15,000 nucleotides of DNA from Monoplex corrugatus (GCA_030674185.1 JAPXFY010000022.1:48635283-48650282), one strand, 5' to 3'. Positions 1-8,643 are shown, counted from the first letter of the stretch. Notes: generated by a model not told the origin, from the sequence alone. Program-made: numbers and translations.

Positions 1-198
1 CTTATGATACATTCGTGGATTATTGTTATGATCATCTTGTGTCTCAATTCTTTTTCATCACTTTCGTCGATATCAGTTCCTATGTCTGCGTTAGTGGCCT
101 GTGAAGCTGGGACAACCTTTTCACAATCCTATAATGGTGAAAACTATGGGAATGATAACCATGATGCTACGGAGTCCCATTCTGGGTTAAGATTGCGT
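1..198. other. No recognised gene (left flank)
   Basis: This stretch contains an open frame on the + strand that runs into the LINE fragment to its right, but its first ~65 codons show no motif I can tie to a protein family. The recognisable retrotransposon similarity begins only near 200-210. I see no repeat, RNA gene or promoter signal here. Confidence 0.5.
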
Positions 199-204
199 AA
201 CAGA

Positions 205-852
205 GCTGAAATCCCCTCATGCAAAATAACAGCAAACGGCACAACCTTGAGACAGGTTGATAAATTTTAATACCTGGGAACGATCATTTCACCAGACGGC
301 AGATGCACATCAGAAATGGCCAGCAGAATCGGCCAGGCCAAACAGCATTCAAGAAGATGGAAAGCATTCTTACCAACAAATGCCTATCAATTAACATCAG
401 GAAGAGAGTTCTTGAATGTTATATAGAACCAATACTGTTGTACGGTTGTGAGGCGTGGACAGTCAACAAGCAAAGCCAGAACAAGATTGAGGCAGCCGAG
501 ATGTGGTTTCTAAGAAGGATGTTGAGAGTTCCATGGACAGCAAAGAAAACAAACGAGACAGTCTTGAGGGAGGCAGACACAAGCAGATCGTTCATAAGGA
601 AAATTAGGAAAAAGCGGGCAACATTCATAGGCCATTTTATGAGGAAAGGGGAATTGGAACACTTGGTCACAACAGGAAAGCTGGAGGGAAGAGAGCACCG
701 GTAGACCCAGGGAGAAGATAGTAGACGGACTTGCAGAGTGGCTGAAGACAAGGAGGGTGGAAGAGATGCTTGAGGCGACAAGAGATAGAGACAGATGGAA
801 GTCCATAATCGCCAACGCCATGCGGCAAGGCACCTGATGATGATGATGATGA
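205..852 (+). pseudogene. LINE family A, copy 1: 5'-truncated endonuclease-reverse transcriptase C-terminus, broken
   Basis: This is the C-terminal end of a non-LTR retrotransposon polyprotein, the part after the reverse transcriptase catalytic core. Visible landmarks in order are ITANG..L.QVD.F, YLGTIISPDGR, RIGQA, ILTNK, LLYGCEAWTV (about 435-460), IEAAEMWFLRRMLRVPW (about 487-535), GHFMRKGELEHLVTTGKLEG and, in another frame, a WK..IANAMRQGT ending. The frame is broken by a stop at 268-270 where the family has Lys between Phe and YLG, by a one-base loss near 339-342, and by two one-base losses near 690 and 700. The EN domain and most of RT, including the YADD region, are missing, as expected from 5' truncation. 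The clade is uncertain: the domain pattern and TGA tail suit RTE-like elements, but that is from memory. The exact 5' edge is uncertain by about 10 bases. Confidence 0.85.
835..852 (+). repeat. (TGA)6 3' tail of LINE A copy 1
   Basis: Six perfect TGA units directly follow the codons for MRQGT. The first unit is also the in-frame stop codon, so the element has essentially no 3' UTR. The other two family A copies also end in TGA units at the same place. Confidence 0.9.
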
Positions 853-902
853 ACAGGGCTGAACTCTACGCTTACTCTTGTAATATATCCTGGCCTTGAC
901 AG

Positions 903-1460
903 GTTCAATCCCCCCTGGGGATGCCGGACTCTTTCAGTAGAAATAGGATCCCCACCTTTTGGAAATTCTGTGCTAGAAATTTCCTCTTTTCTGTCACTCT
1001 CTTTGTTTCTGCCTTGTTCCTTTGCTTGCTGGCATTTCTTCCTATCATTTTCTGCCTTCTGGTCCGACAACTGTATGTGTTCGATAAAGTCTCGCGTCCT
1101 TTTCTCTTAGGATTGATAACTGGGTACGTGTATTAAGTACATTTTTGGCTCTAGGAAGGTGAGATATGCAGAAGCAATTTTAGGTAGTTTATACCCGTTT
1201 TTATTTATGTTTTGGTGTCCTTAGGTATGCTTAAATTTGTATTCAGGTGTGTTTTTTAAATCCCCTTTGCGATGAATTGGACGGAGTGGTCAACGCCAGG
1301 GGCATGTCCCTAGATTATGTGCGCGAATGCATTTTATGTGTATTTAATTTTCTTGCTTTTTCTTCCTGTTGAAGTTTTGTATGTTTTGGAGCGGTTATAG
1401 CACTGATATGGCTCTACGCAGTCGGCTGGGCTTTAAACAACAATAACAATAACAATAACC
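903..1460 (+). mobile_element. Interspersed repeat R1, copy 1 (~558 bp, AACAAT-tailed)
   Basis: The same sequence recurs in reverse complement at 14066-14617, so this is a dispersed repeat and not unique DNA. Shared blocks include GATGCCGG near the left end, CTTTCAGTA.AAATA, TGCTAGAAATTTCCTCTTTT, GGATTGATAA.TGGGTAC, ATTTTTGGCTCTAGG and GATATGGCTCTACGCAGTCG near the right end. It ends in AAACAACAATAACAATAACAATAACC, the kind of short-repeat tail seen on SINEs and LINE 3' ends. The 71-codon open frame at 921-1136 lies inside this repeat and is low-complexity and hydrophobic; the other copy does not support it as coding. The class is unclear: a LINE 3' UTR, a long SINE or an LTR-like fragment are all possible. 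Confidence 0.75.
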
Positions 1461-1715
1461 AGGTCCGAGAAGTACAGACACCTGCGACGTCGGTGAGGAA
1501 AATTTGAGCTACACCCTGAATAGCGTATCCGGTGAAGTGGATAAATGGTCTGTGTGGTCCCAGTCCTCTCAACGAGCCCATAGCACGCTCGACTCTCGAT
1601 GGATCCGGTTGGGGCCAAAAAAAATCCCACAATGAGATTTTGACAGGAGATATGGGGTTTGAACCCACTTCCTCCCATTCGTACGTCTGTTGAGCTAACC
1701 ACTACATCACAGCTA
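1461..1715 (-). mobile_element. tRNA-derived SINE-like element on the minus strand
   Basis: Read on the minus strand, a tRNA-like head starts near 1712 with TAGTGGTTAGCTCAACAGA (box A-like) and is followed by GGGTTCAAACCCC (a good box B). Below it is a ~190-base unrelated body that runs to about 1461. Its end abuts the AACAAT tail of repeat R1, so the two elements meet tail to tail or one inserted at the other's tail. RNA polymerase III internal promoters of this form define tRNA-derived SINEs. The body and boundaries are less certain than the head, and no target duplication was found. Confidence 0.6.
1655..1698 (-). promoter_or_regulatory. Internal Pol III promoter (boxes A and B) of the SINE head
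   Basis: Box B reads GGTTCAAACCC on the minus strand (1655-1665) and matches the GGTTCRANNCC consensus. Box A-like TAGCTCAACAG lies upstream at about 1686-1697. The spacing fits a tRNA gene. No intact tRNA cloverleaf is claimed. Confidence 0.55.
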
Positions 1716-2003
1716 GTGATTGTTTTGTATTAGTTTACTTGTATTAGGAACCAGAAAAAAACACGAAAAAAACTAAGAACGCGTATTTAATACAACAAGA
1801 CAAGACGCGCAAATTTTCGGCCAAGTGGCCTTTGTCAAGCGTAAGATTACAAACAAACGCCAGATACAAAAATTAGGAAAAAAAGACTGAAATTTCCCTG
1901 CCGCTCCATCCAGTGTGAGAAAAGGACGGAGCAGTCGGGAAGTTTCAGTCTTTTTCTCCTACTGTTTGTATCTGGTGTTTGCTTGTTTGTAATCTTACGC
2001 TTG

Positions 2004-2012
2004 ACAAAGGCC
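2004..2012. repeat. Target-site duplication (left), ACAAAGGCC
   Basis: This nine-base sequence is repeated exactly at 2427-2435, on the other side of LINE A copy 2. The uninterrupted left arm of the foldback carries the site once, as GGCCTTTGTC near 1829-1838, which confirms the empty-site structure. Confidence 0.85.
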
Positions 2013-2426
2013 ATCATCATCATCAGGTGCCCTGCCGCATGGCGTTGGCGATCATGGACTTCCTTCCATCTGTCTCTATCTCTCGTTGCCACTAGCATCT
2101 CTCCCACCCCCCCTCGTCCCCAGCCACTCTGCAAGTCCGTCCAGCATTTTCTCCCTGGGTCTACCGGTGCTCTCTTTCCCTGCAGCGCTCCCGTTGTGAC
2201 CAGGTGCTCCAAATCCCCCTTCCCCACAAAATGGCCCACTAATGTTGCCTGTCCGTTCCCAATCTTCCCCATGAGTGATCCACCTGTGTCTGCCTCCATC
2301 AAGACTGTCCCATTCGTTCTCTTTGCCGTCCATGGAACTCTCAACACCCCTCTCAGAAACCACATCTCGGCTGCCTCAATCCTGCTCTGGCCCGCTTGCC
2401 GACTGCCCACGACCCACATCCGCACA
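2013..2426 (-). pseudogene. LINE family A, copy 2: 5'-truncated RT C-terminus, broken
   Basis: On the minus strand this encodes the same C-terminal region as copy 1: a frame with RIEAAEMWFLRGVLRVPW, then TVLMEADT, GHFVGKGDLEHLVTTGAL and GKRAP, followed by a frame change. It ends in four TGA units (2014-2025). A one-base loss relative to copy 1 lies just upstream of IEAAEMW (near 2383-2393). A second frame change lies at the Arg-Ala-Pro codons, and a 4-base gain lies near the Trp-Lys codons close to the 3' end. The copy begins at the codons for LLYG, so it is only ~414 bp, and it is bounded by a perfect 9-bp target duplication inside the foldback element. It is a dead insertion with no residual catalytic domain. 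Confidence 0.9.
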
Positions 2427-2435
2427 ACAAAGGCC
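2427..2435. repeat. Target-site duplication (right), ACAAAGGCC
   Basis: Exact match to 2004-2012. It marks the 5' end of LINE A copy 2, which is on the minus strand, so the element starts next to this repeat. Confidence 0.85.
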
Positions 2436-2584
2436 AGTTGGCGGAAAAATTACGCCTGTCTTTGTCTTGTTGTATTAAATACGTGTTTTTAATCTTTTTT
2501 TTTTGTCCTGGTTCCTGTTTGCTTGAGCACGGGCAGTCACACTTGTTTTGGGTTTCGTTTTACTTATATCGTTTTGTTTTCCAG

Positions 2585-2781
2585 ACGATACCACCAGGCC
2601 TTGGAGGACTTAATGTGCCTTCCCCTTACTTACACCGTAAATCTGATGGTCGTCTTCTGCTGATGACGCAAGATTCGAACCGCGGTCTAACGGGTTCCTG
2701 GAGTCGGTCAGAAGGCAATCTCCCAGATGCCGTCAGATGTTCTAGTGCTTCTTCAAGCCACACCAATCTGCTGGATATTAA
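2585..2781 (+). CDS. Internal exon of an unrecognised host gene
   Basis: The exon is bounded by a pyrimidine-rich acceptor ending TTTTGTTTTCCAG and a donor AA|GTACGT at 2782. The frame starting ACG ATA CCA (phase 0) is open throughout and gives 65 residues plus two leftover bases AA. The peptide starts TIPPGLGGLNVPSPYLHRK, continues through a Ser/Arg-rich stretch with GSWSRSEGNLPDA, and ends SSASSSHTNLLDIK. It has no hydrophobic segment and looks like a disordered cytoplasmic or nuclear region. The leftover phase joins perfectly to the exon at 9538. If the donor is not used, translation stops after two more residues (Tyr-Val), which would make an alternative C-terminus. It lies only ~70 bases downstream of the foldback element. 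I do not recognise the protein. Support is from splice signals, phase and composition, not homology. Confidence 0.55.
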
Positions 2782-2843
2782 GTACGTATGACATGTCATT
2801 GAATGTCTGGATAGCAGAGGAAAGGAAGAAGTTATTCAATCTG

Positions 2844-2848
<5 letters not shown>

Positions 2849-2923
<75 letters not shown>
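2849..2923 (+). repeat. (GA)n microsatellite
   Basis: About 37 uninterrupted GA units begin 67 bases downstream of the exon donor, inside the proposed intron. The peptides predicted from it are low-complexity artefacts. Confidence 0.97.
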
Positions 2924-2927
<4 letters not shown>

Positions 2928-2963
2928 CGTAGATATGAACTTCTTTGCAGTCAACTTACTCGG

Positions 2964-2964
<1 letters not shown>

Positions 2965-3003
<39 letters not shown>

Positions 3004-3010
3004 ACACACA

Positions 3011-3071
<61 letters not shown>
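2965..3071 (+). repeat. (CA)n microsatellite
   Basis: This ~107-base CA tract has two CC interruptions and directly abuts the AT-rich 3' end of the minus-strand LINE B fragment. The element either landed in the tract or its end seeded it. Confidence 0.97.
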
Positions 3072-3073
<2 letters not shown>

Positions 3074-3151
3074 ATAATTACAATATTTAATAATAATTAC
3101 AATATTTATATAGCGCAAAATCTTGATAAAATCAAATCTAAGCGCTGAAAC

Positions 3152-3200
3152 AGACACACATGCACGCACGCACGCACGCACGTGCACACGCACACACACG

Positions 3201-3270
<70 letters not shown>
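3152..3270 (+). repeat. (CGCA)n/(CA)n compound microsatellite inside the LINE B 3' UTR
   Basis: A CGCA-rich part (about 3163-3183) grades into a long CA tract that ends at 3270. The same compound tract, in the same order relative to the element, lies in the long LINE B copy at 8593-8679. Confidence 0.95.
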
Positions 3271-3406
3271 TGGCTATAAATGGGGAGAAAGAATAAAAGC
3301 AATAAAAGCAAGAATAAAAGCAATGGAAAATTATAGAGAGCATATCATACACAATTATATATTATAACGATGTGATTCCCCTCCGAGCGGAGACAGGCTG
3401 CAGAGA

Positions 3407-3423
3407 GGGGGGGGGGGGGGGGG
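3407..3423 (+). repeat. G17 homopolymer in LINE B copy 2
   Basis: Seventeen consecutive G. The equivalent spot in the long LINE B copy (near 8480) has only four C on the sense strand, so the tract expanded within this copy. Confidence 0.95.
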
Positions 3424-3749
3424 TTGAGTGAGGTTAGGATTTTATGCAGAGGAGAAAAGGTGAGTTTTGAGAGCGGACTTGAAGGAGACAAAAGTAGGTT
3501 GCTGACGGACTGAGAGAGGAAGTTTGTTCTAGGAGAGTGGACCAGAAACAGAGAAGGCTCGTGGACCATAGGTATTGAGCTTAGTGCGTGGAAAGCGAAA
3601 AGTCAGAGGATCGGAGGCAGAGCGGAGGGTACATGAGGGAACATAGATCTCAAGTAGGCTTGACAGGTAATCGGGGGCTGCGTTATTGAGGCTTTTGTAG
3701 CACATGGTGTCTAGTTTGTACTGTATGCGCTTTGATACAGGGAGCCAGT

Positions 3750-4277
3750 GATATAGCTTATAACACTCCAGTCAAAAATGATTTCTTACAGTTCGAGCGA
3801 GTATGGGAAAATACTCAAATTAGAATAAAATTTCTTATTCCTGTATGTGTGAGGGCCAGGAAGGGATAAATCAGCATGGAGTTTGAGCTCCATGGGGTCA
3901 AACTTGCCGCGAGAAATACTTTATACATGCAGTCTCCAGTCCACCCAGCTATGAATAAGCGCCTGTTCCTCTTTAAAGAAGACGATATAAATCAGCGAAG
4001 AGAGAGTCGCACTGCCCTAAAGTTGTCGATCCTGACCCCTTGAGAAAATGAGGTCTCTATCACCCCTCTCCTGAAGGGTCGCTCTTTTTAAAACTTTCTT
4101 TTATTCTTTTATAGCAAGTACTATAAGCAAATGCAAGTCGACCAGCAAAGCGCAATTGCAATAAGATCACAAAATCAAATTTGAATTAATTCAGAATATC
4201 CATATGGTTGAAATACATCTACATAAAACACAATCCCCAGTAGAAGAAAAATACAACATGAATAACAGCAAGAAAAC
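3750..4277. other. No gene; possible degraded SINE piece
   Basis: There is no convincing coding frame. At about 3934-3975 the stretch GTCCACCCAGCTATGAATAA, followed by GCGCCTG, resembles a motif I associate from memory with marine-invertebrate SINE or repeat bodies, but boundaries and a second copy are not visible here. The rest is AT-rich and featureless, apart from a small hairpin (ATGGAG...CTCCAT) near 3880. Confidence 0.3.
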
Positions 4278-4347
4278 AGCGCTTAGATTTGATTTTATCA
4301 AGATTTGCGCTATATAAATATTGTATTATTATTAAATTATATTATTA
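4278..4347 (+). mobile_element. LINE family B, copy 3: 3' end only
   Basis: About 70 bases match the extreme 3' end of LINE B: the AGCGC...GCGCT hairpin block, TATATAAATATTGTATTATT and an ATT-rich tail. No coding sequence or microsatellite precedes it. It is either a very short 5'-truncated LINE insertion or the tail of a SINE that borrows the LINE 3' end. Confidence 0.85.
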
Positions 4348-5408
4348 AAAGTTTGTCGACTTACTGGGTATTATGTTACGAAATTAGACTCTCTATCACA
4401 TTCCATCACATACACTGACAACATCAGTATTACAATATGAATAGACAGAATCAAGACTCGGTTGTTATTAAAGGTAAATATGGCAGCCATCTTGTCTTGA
4501 AAGTGTGCAGATTTCCAATTTATTTTTGCGTTGTATTCTTCTATGTGGTATTTCATAGCAAGGTACCTTTTAAAAGAGGTTATGTTTGGTACAGTCTTTT
4601 GATACTTGCATTTGTAAATGTACATTTTATTTCAAGGATGATGGTGAAAGCAAATATCGGATCTGTGTATACATTTTCGTCAACACCAAATGATACCACA
4701 CTTTCAGTTAATGCAACATTTGGCTGAAGGACCGCTCTTACTTAAGTATTGCCCATTATGCTCTTAACATGTGGGGCACCCATGAAGATCCTCTGCTCTG
4801 ATCTATTCTGCCCCAACCTCTGTATGGTAGTACCCCAGAGGTTTTTCATGGTGTAGGTTTCTTAAGGACTGGCTCAGGTTTGGCGAAAAAAAAACTTCAA
4901 TTTTTTTCAAACTTGTTTTTAGCTCGTTTTTGACAAAACAAAAACAAAGACAGTGATTGCTGAACAATATTACAATATCACTGAACAAGATTTGTATGCA
5001 ATGGGTCGAGCAAAACTCATATACATACGTCATATCTACTAGTCTGTTATGTTTTTTAAACAATATAAAGTCATTTAATTTCTACACTTTTAGATTTTTG
5101 CTTTGGTGGTTGTGTTTGTTTGTTGTCAAATTCAGTTGAACTCGCTTTCGTTATAACAGTATAACATCTGTAACATTGTCACCTTACTGTCAGAGCACGC
5201 CAGCCACCAGTTTTGTACTGTATTTTGTGACCTAAAAGGCAATGAGTTGTATGACGTTGTCCTAATGACATTAGCATTTTGAAGACATTGGGAGCTGTCC
5301 CCCATCTGATGCTGTTACAGATCCTGTATCTGCGCCTGTGTCTAATCCCAGCCCCCCCCCCCCCCACAACACACACTCCCCAAAACTTCCAGTCGCATAA
5401 TAATTAGT
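4348..5408. other. AT-rich intron-like stretch with no recognised gene
   Basis: The longest open frames (4437-4727 on +, 4803-5063 on -) have no start context, family motif or splice signals that I find convincing, and their codon content looks random. A C14 run occurs at 5352-5365. Nothing else stands out. Confidence 0.5.
5352..5365 (+). repeat. C14 homopolymer
   Basis: Fourteen consecutive C just upstream of the minisatellite array. Confidence 0.95.
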
Positions 5409-5892
5409 ATTGATTATTCCGTGACGTTACACCATCGTCATTTGCAATTGTTATTGACGTTTCTGTCATGTTGTGTCACGTGTGGTTCACTTCCTGTAAT
5501 GTCATGCCATTGCGATTGATGTTTCCGAGATGTCATACCATTTTTAGCGGTGTTTTCTGTGAGGTCATATTGTTGAGATCGGGCGTTTCCGTGACGTCAT
5601 GTTTATGTGACTGACGTTTGCGTGACGTCATACCATATTGATGGACAACTCTGTACTGTGACAACCTTAGTAATTGACTTCCTTTGATGTTTCACCCGTT
5701 TAATTGACCGTAGACAACATGCCATCAGTGAGTGACGTTTCTGTGACGTCATGCCATGAGTGACTATTCTGTGATGTCAAACTACTGTGGTTGACATTTC
5801 TATGACATCGTGCCATTGTGACGGATGTTTCAATGACGTCATATCGTAGTGATTGGACTATTCTGTGACGTGACACCATCGTGATTGCCTTT
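5409..5892 (+). repeat. Degenerate ~30-bp minisatellite with TGACGTCA core, left part
   Basis: Units of about 28-33 bases follow the pattern TGAC(G)TTTCTGTGACGTCATGCCAT..TG. Perfect TGACGTCA palindromes occur at 5592-5599, 5623-5630, 5744-5751 and 5834-5841. Decayed versions lie between them, for example TGATGTCA at 5772 and TGACGTGA at 5866. TGACGTCA is the established full CRE site for CREB/ATF factors in animals; whether it works here is unknown. The array resumes after the LINE B insertion. Confidence 0.85.
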
Positions 5893-8592
5893 CTCCCATC
5901 CTTCTTTCGAGCACGTTGAAGTATCCTTCCAATCCACCCCTCACCCCATCACCTTCTCCTGTGTCTATCGACCTCCACCTAGCTCTGCCAACAAGCTCAC
6001 CACATCCATGTTTCTCTCTGACTTTGATCAACTTCTTGATTACTACTACTGCCTCTTACCTGGAAATCTCATCATTCTAGGTGACATCAATGTCCACTAC
6101 AACAACACTCACCGTTATGACACAAGACATATCATCAACTCTCTGTCCAATCACAATATGACACAACATATTTCTGAACCAACCCATCAAAAAGGTCACA
6201 TTCTTGACTGGATCATTTCTCGTGATCACCACAATTCAGCTACTGACAACTGCCTAGTTCTTTCTACCCGTCTAACTTCAGCCCTTCCATCTGACCACTC
6301 TGCAATTCTCTGTTCTCTTGACATTTCTCCTCTTTCCCGTGCCACGCGCACAGTGACTCGACGCAATCTCAAATCTATTGACCTCTCCACATTTTCATCT
6401 GATGCCTCCCGCCTCCTTTCTGAAAAGTCACATAACCTTGCCGATGAATTCTATACTACTCTCCACCATCTTCTGGACACTCATGCTCCAGCCACAACCC
6501 GTCTTTTACCTGACCGCCCCCCTACCCCCTGGCTCACTCATGAGATTGCCTGTGCAAAACGTGCCCGCCGCAGAGCAGAGCGCCGCTGGCGCAAATCCAA
6601 ACTCACTGTACATAGGCAACTTTTCCAAGCCTCTAAAACAAAAGTATCCACCCTCATTGCATCTGCAAAAATAAGCTATTTCCAAACCAGAATCCTGAAT
6701 GCCTCTTCTTCAAGAGAACTCTTTACAACCATGAATCATCTCCTTGGCACACGAAAAGATTTACCTCTCCCAACAAAACACACAAATGAAGAACTCCCAT
6801 CTGTATTCTCCAAATATTTCACCACCAAAATACAAACTCTTCGTGACAGGCTTGACAGGACAACCTGTCAACCATGCCCACCTGACCCTTCCTTCTCTGG
6901 CACACCTCTTACTACTTTTACCCCAGTCTCACAAGAAGAAATTCTCAACACAATCAGATCCATGTCGTTCAAAACCTGCGAACTGGATCCTCTTCCAGGT
7001 TCTCTCTACTCTGACTGTCTCCCTACTCTTCTCCCATTCATCACTGACATCATCAACACTTCTCTTCAAACTGGAACTGTCCCAGATTCTTTCAAGTCTG
7101 CTATTGTTCACCCTCTCCTCAAGAAATACAATTTAGACCCAAATGAACTGAAAAATTACCGGCCTATCTCTAATCTCTCTTTCTTGTCAAAACTGCTTGA
7201 AAAAGTTGTCCTCAACCAGCTGAACTCTCACCTGTCTGCCAACAATCTCCTCAATCCTTTCAGTCAGCTACCGCCAGTGCCATAGCACTGAAACTGCCCT
7301 GCTACACATTCTCAACAATCTCCTCCTTGCAACTGATACTGGCAAAGTCTCTCTCCTCACACTCCTTGATCTGTCTGCAGCCTTCGATACCATTGACCAT
7401 GGTATTCTCCTTTCTAGACTTCATCATACTTTTGGCATCTCTGACATTGCTCTCTCCTGGTTCACTTCATATCTATCAAACACAAAACAAACTGTTCTCA
7501 TTAATGGCACTTACTCTCAACCTGCATACCTGCCCTTTGTGGTGTTCCACAAGGATCTGTCCTTGGCCCTGTTCTTTTCACTCTTTACACCTCCCCCTGT
7601 CCACCATCATCAACTCCCACTCTATAAAACACCACTTCTATGCTGATGACACCCAACTTCTAGACAGTGACACACCAGACAATATACAGCGCCTCTTGAC
7701 TCGCACCACTGAGTGTTACTCGGACATTAAGAACTGGATGACGTTCAACAAACTTCAGCTTAATGATGACAAGACAGAAGCTATCCTCATTGGCACCCGT
7801 CAGAAACTTTCTCAGCTGCCCCTCTTTCTCTCTCATTATGTAACACATCAGTCCCAATTTCTGATTCAGCTAAAAACCTTGGTGTCTGCATTGACTCTAC
7901 CCTCTCCATGAACAACTTTGTTTCTCAAACTGCCAGATCTTGCTACTATCACCTCCATCGTATAAGCCTGATCAGGAAGTATCTCTCTGTCGAAACAACT
8001 GCAAAACTCGTTCTCTCCTTCATAATATCTCGCATTGACTATTGCAATTCACTCCTGTCTGGTCTTCTGCCTCCTCCACCATCACACCCTGCTGCACGCC
8101 TTGTACTAAAAAGAAAAAAGCTGACCACATATCTCCTCTCCTGGCACAACTTTACTGGCTCCCTGTATCAAAGCGCATACAGTACAAACTAGACACCATG
8201 TGCTACAAAAGCCTCAATAACGCAGCCCCCGATTACCTGTCAAGCCTACTTGAGATCTATCTTCCCTCACGTACCCTCCGCTCTGCCTCCGATCCTCTGA
8301 CTTTTCGCTTTCCACGCACTAAGCTCAATACCTATGGTCCACGAGCCTTCTCTGTTTCTGGTCCACTTTCCTTGAACAAACTTCCTCTCTCAGTCCGTCA
8401 GCAACCTACTTTTGTCTCCTTCAAGTCCGCTCTCAAAACTCACCTTTTCTCCTCTGCACAAAACCTGACCTCACTCAATCCCCTCTGCGGCCTGTCTCCA
8501 CTCGGAGGGGAATCACATTGTAATATATAATTGTATATAATATGCTCTCTATAATTTTCCACTGCTTTTATTCTTTCTCCCCATTTATAGCC

Positions 8593-8606
8593 GTGTGCGT
8601 GTGCGT

Positions 8607-8643
<37 letters not shown>

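Larger units (their letters stand above)
1746..2516. mobile_element. Foldback (long inverted-repeat) element, split by a LINE insertion
   Basis: The left arm 1746-1907 (~162 bp) is the reverse complement of the right arm 1928-2012 plus 2436-2516 (~166 bp), around a 20-base loop at 1908-1927. Matching blocks include AGGAACCAG at the left edge against CTGGTTCCT at the right edge, GTATTTAATACAACAAGACA against its complement near 2465-2485, and GCGTAAGATTACAAACAAAC against its complement near 1985-2000. The right arm is interrupted by LINE A copy 2. Removing that insertion and one target repeat leaves ~348 bp that is almost all arm. It encodes no visible protein, so it would be a non-autonomous MITE or foldback element. 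Its outer flanks show no target duplication that I can be sure of. Confidence 0.85.
3072..3749 (-). pseudogene. LINE family B, copy 2: 3' fragment (C-terminal codons plus 3' UTR)
   Basis: On the minus strand this matches the last ~120 codons and the 3' UTR of the long copy at 5893-8764. It starts at the codons for GSLYQ/WLPV (near 8158 of that copy). By eye fewer than ten differences separate the two over ~330 bases. It carries the same Leu/Pro/Ser-rich C-terminal domain (YGPRAFSVSGPL, LPLSVRQQPTFVSFK), but has a stop (TAG) shortly after the SGPL codons and a frame change caused by a C17 run. The 3' UTR then holds the CA/CGCA microsatellite, the GCGCTTAGATTTGATTTTAT hairpin block and an ATT-rich end. 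There is no RT domain, so this is a simple 5'-truncated insertion. Confidence 0.9.

Noticed and set aside
510..1070. 186-codon minus-strand ORF
   Set aside because: It is antisense to LINE A copy 1 and runs through its tail into repeat R1; no family motif.
921..1136. 71-codon hydrophobic ORF that looks like a small membrane protein
   Set aside because: It lies within dispersed repeat R1, and the second copy at 14066-14617 does not suggest a conserved frame; the hydrophobicity comes from T-rich DNA.
1983..2492. 169-codon plus-strand ORF
   Set aside because: It is antisense to LINE A copy 2 and continues into the foldback arm.
2832..3367. Open frames encoding Cys-Val, Thr-His or Arg-Glu repeats
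   Set aside because: They are translations of CA, GA and CGCA microsatellites with no real coding signal.
4437..4727. 96-codon ORF in the AT-rich intron-like stretch
   Set aside because: No family motif, no splice signals and random-looking composition.
5409..5892. Regularly spaced units resembling a CRISPR array
   Set aside because: Units are degenerate along their whole length with no unique spacers, and the genome is eukaryotic; it is a minisatellite.
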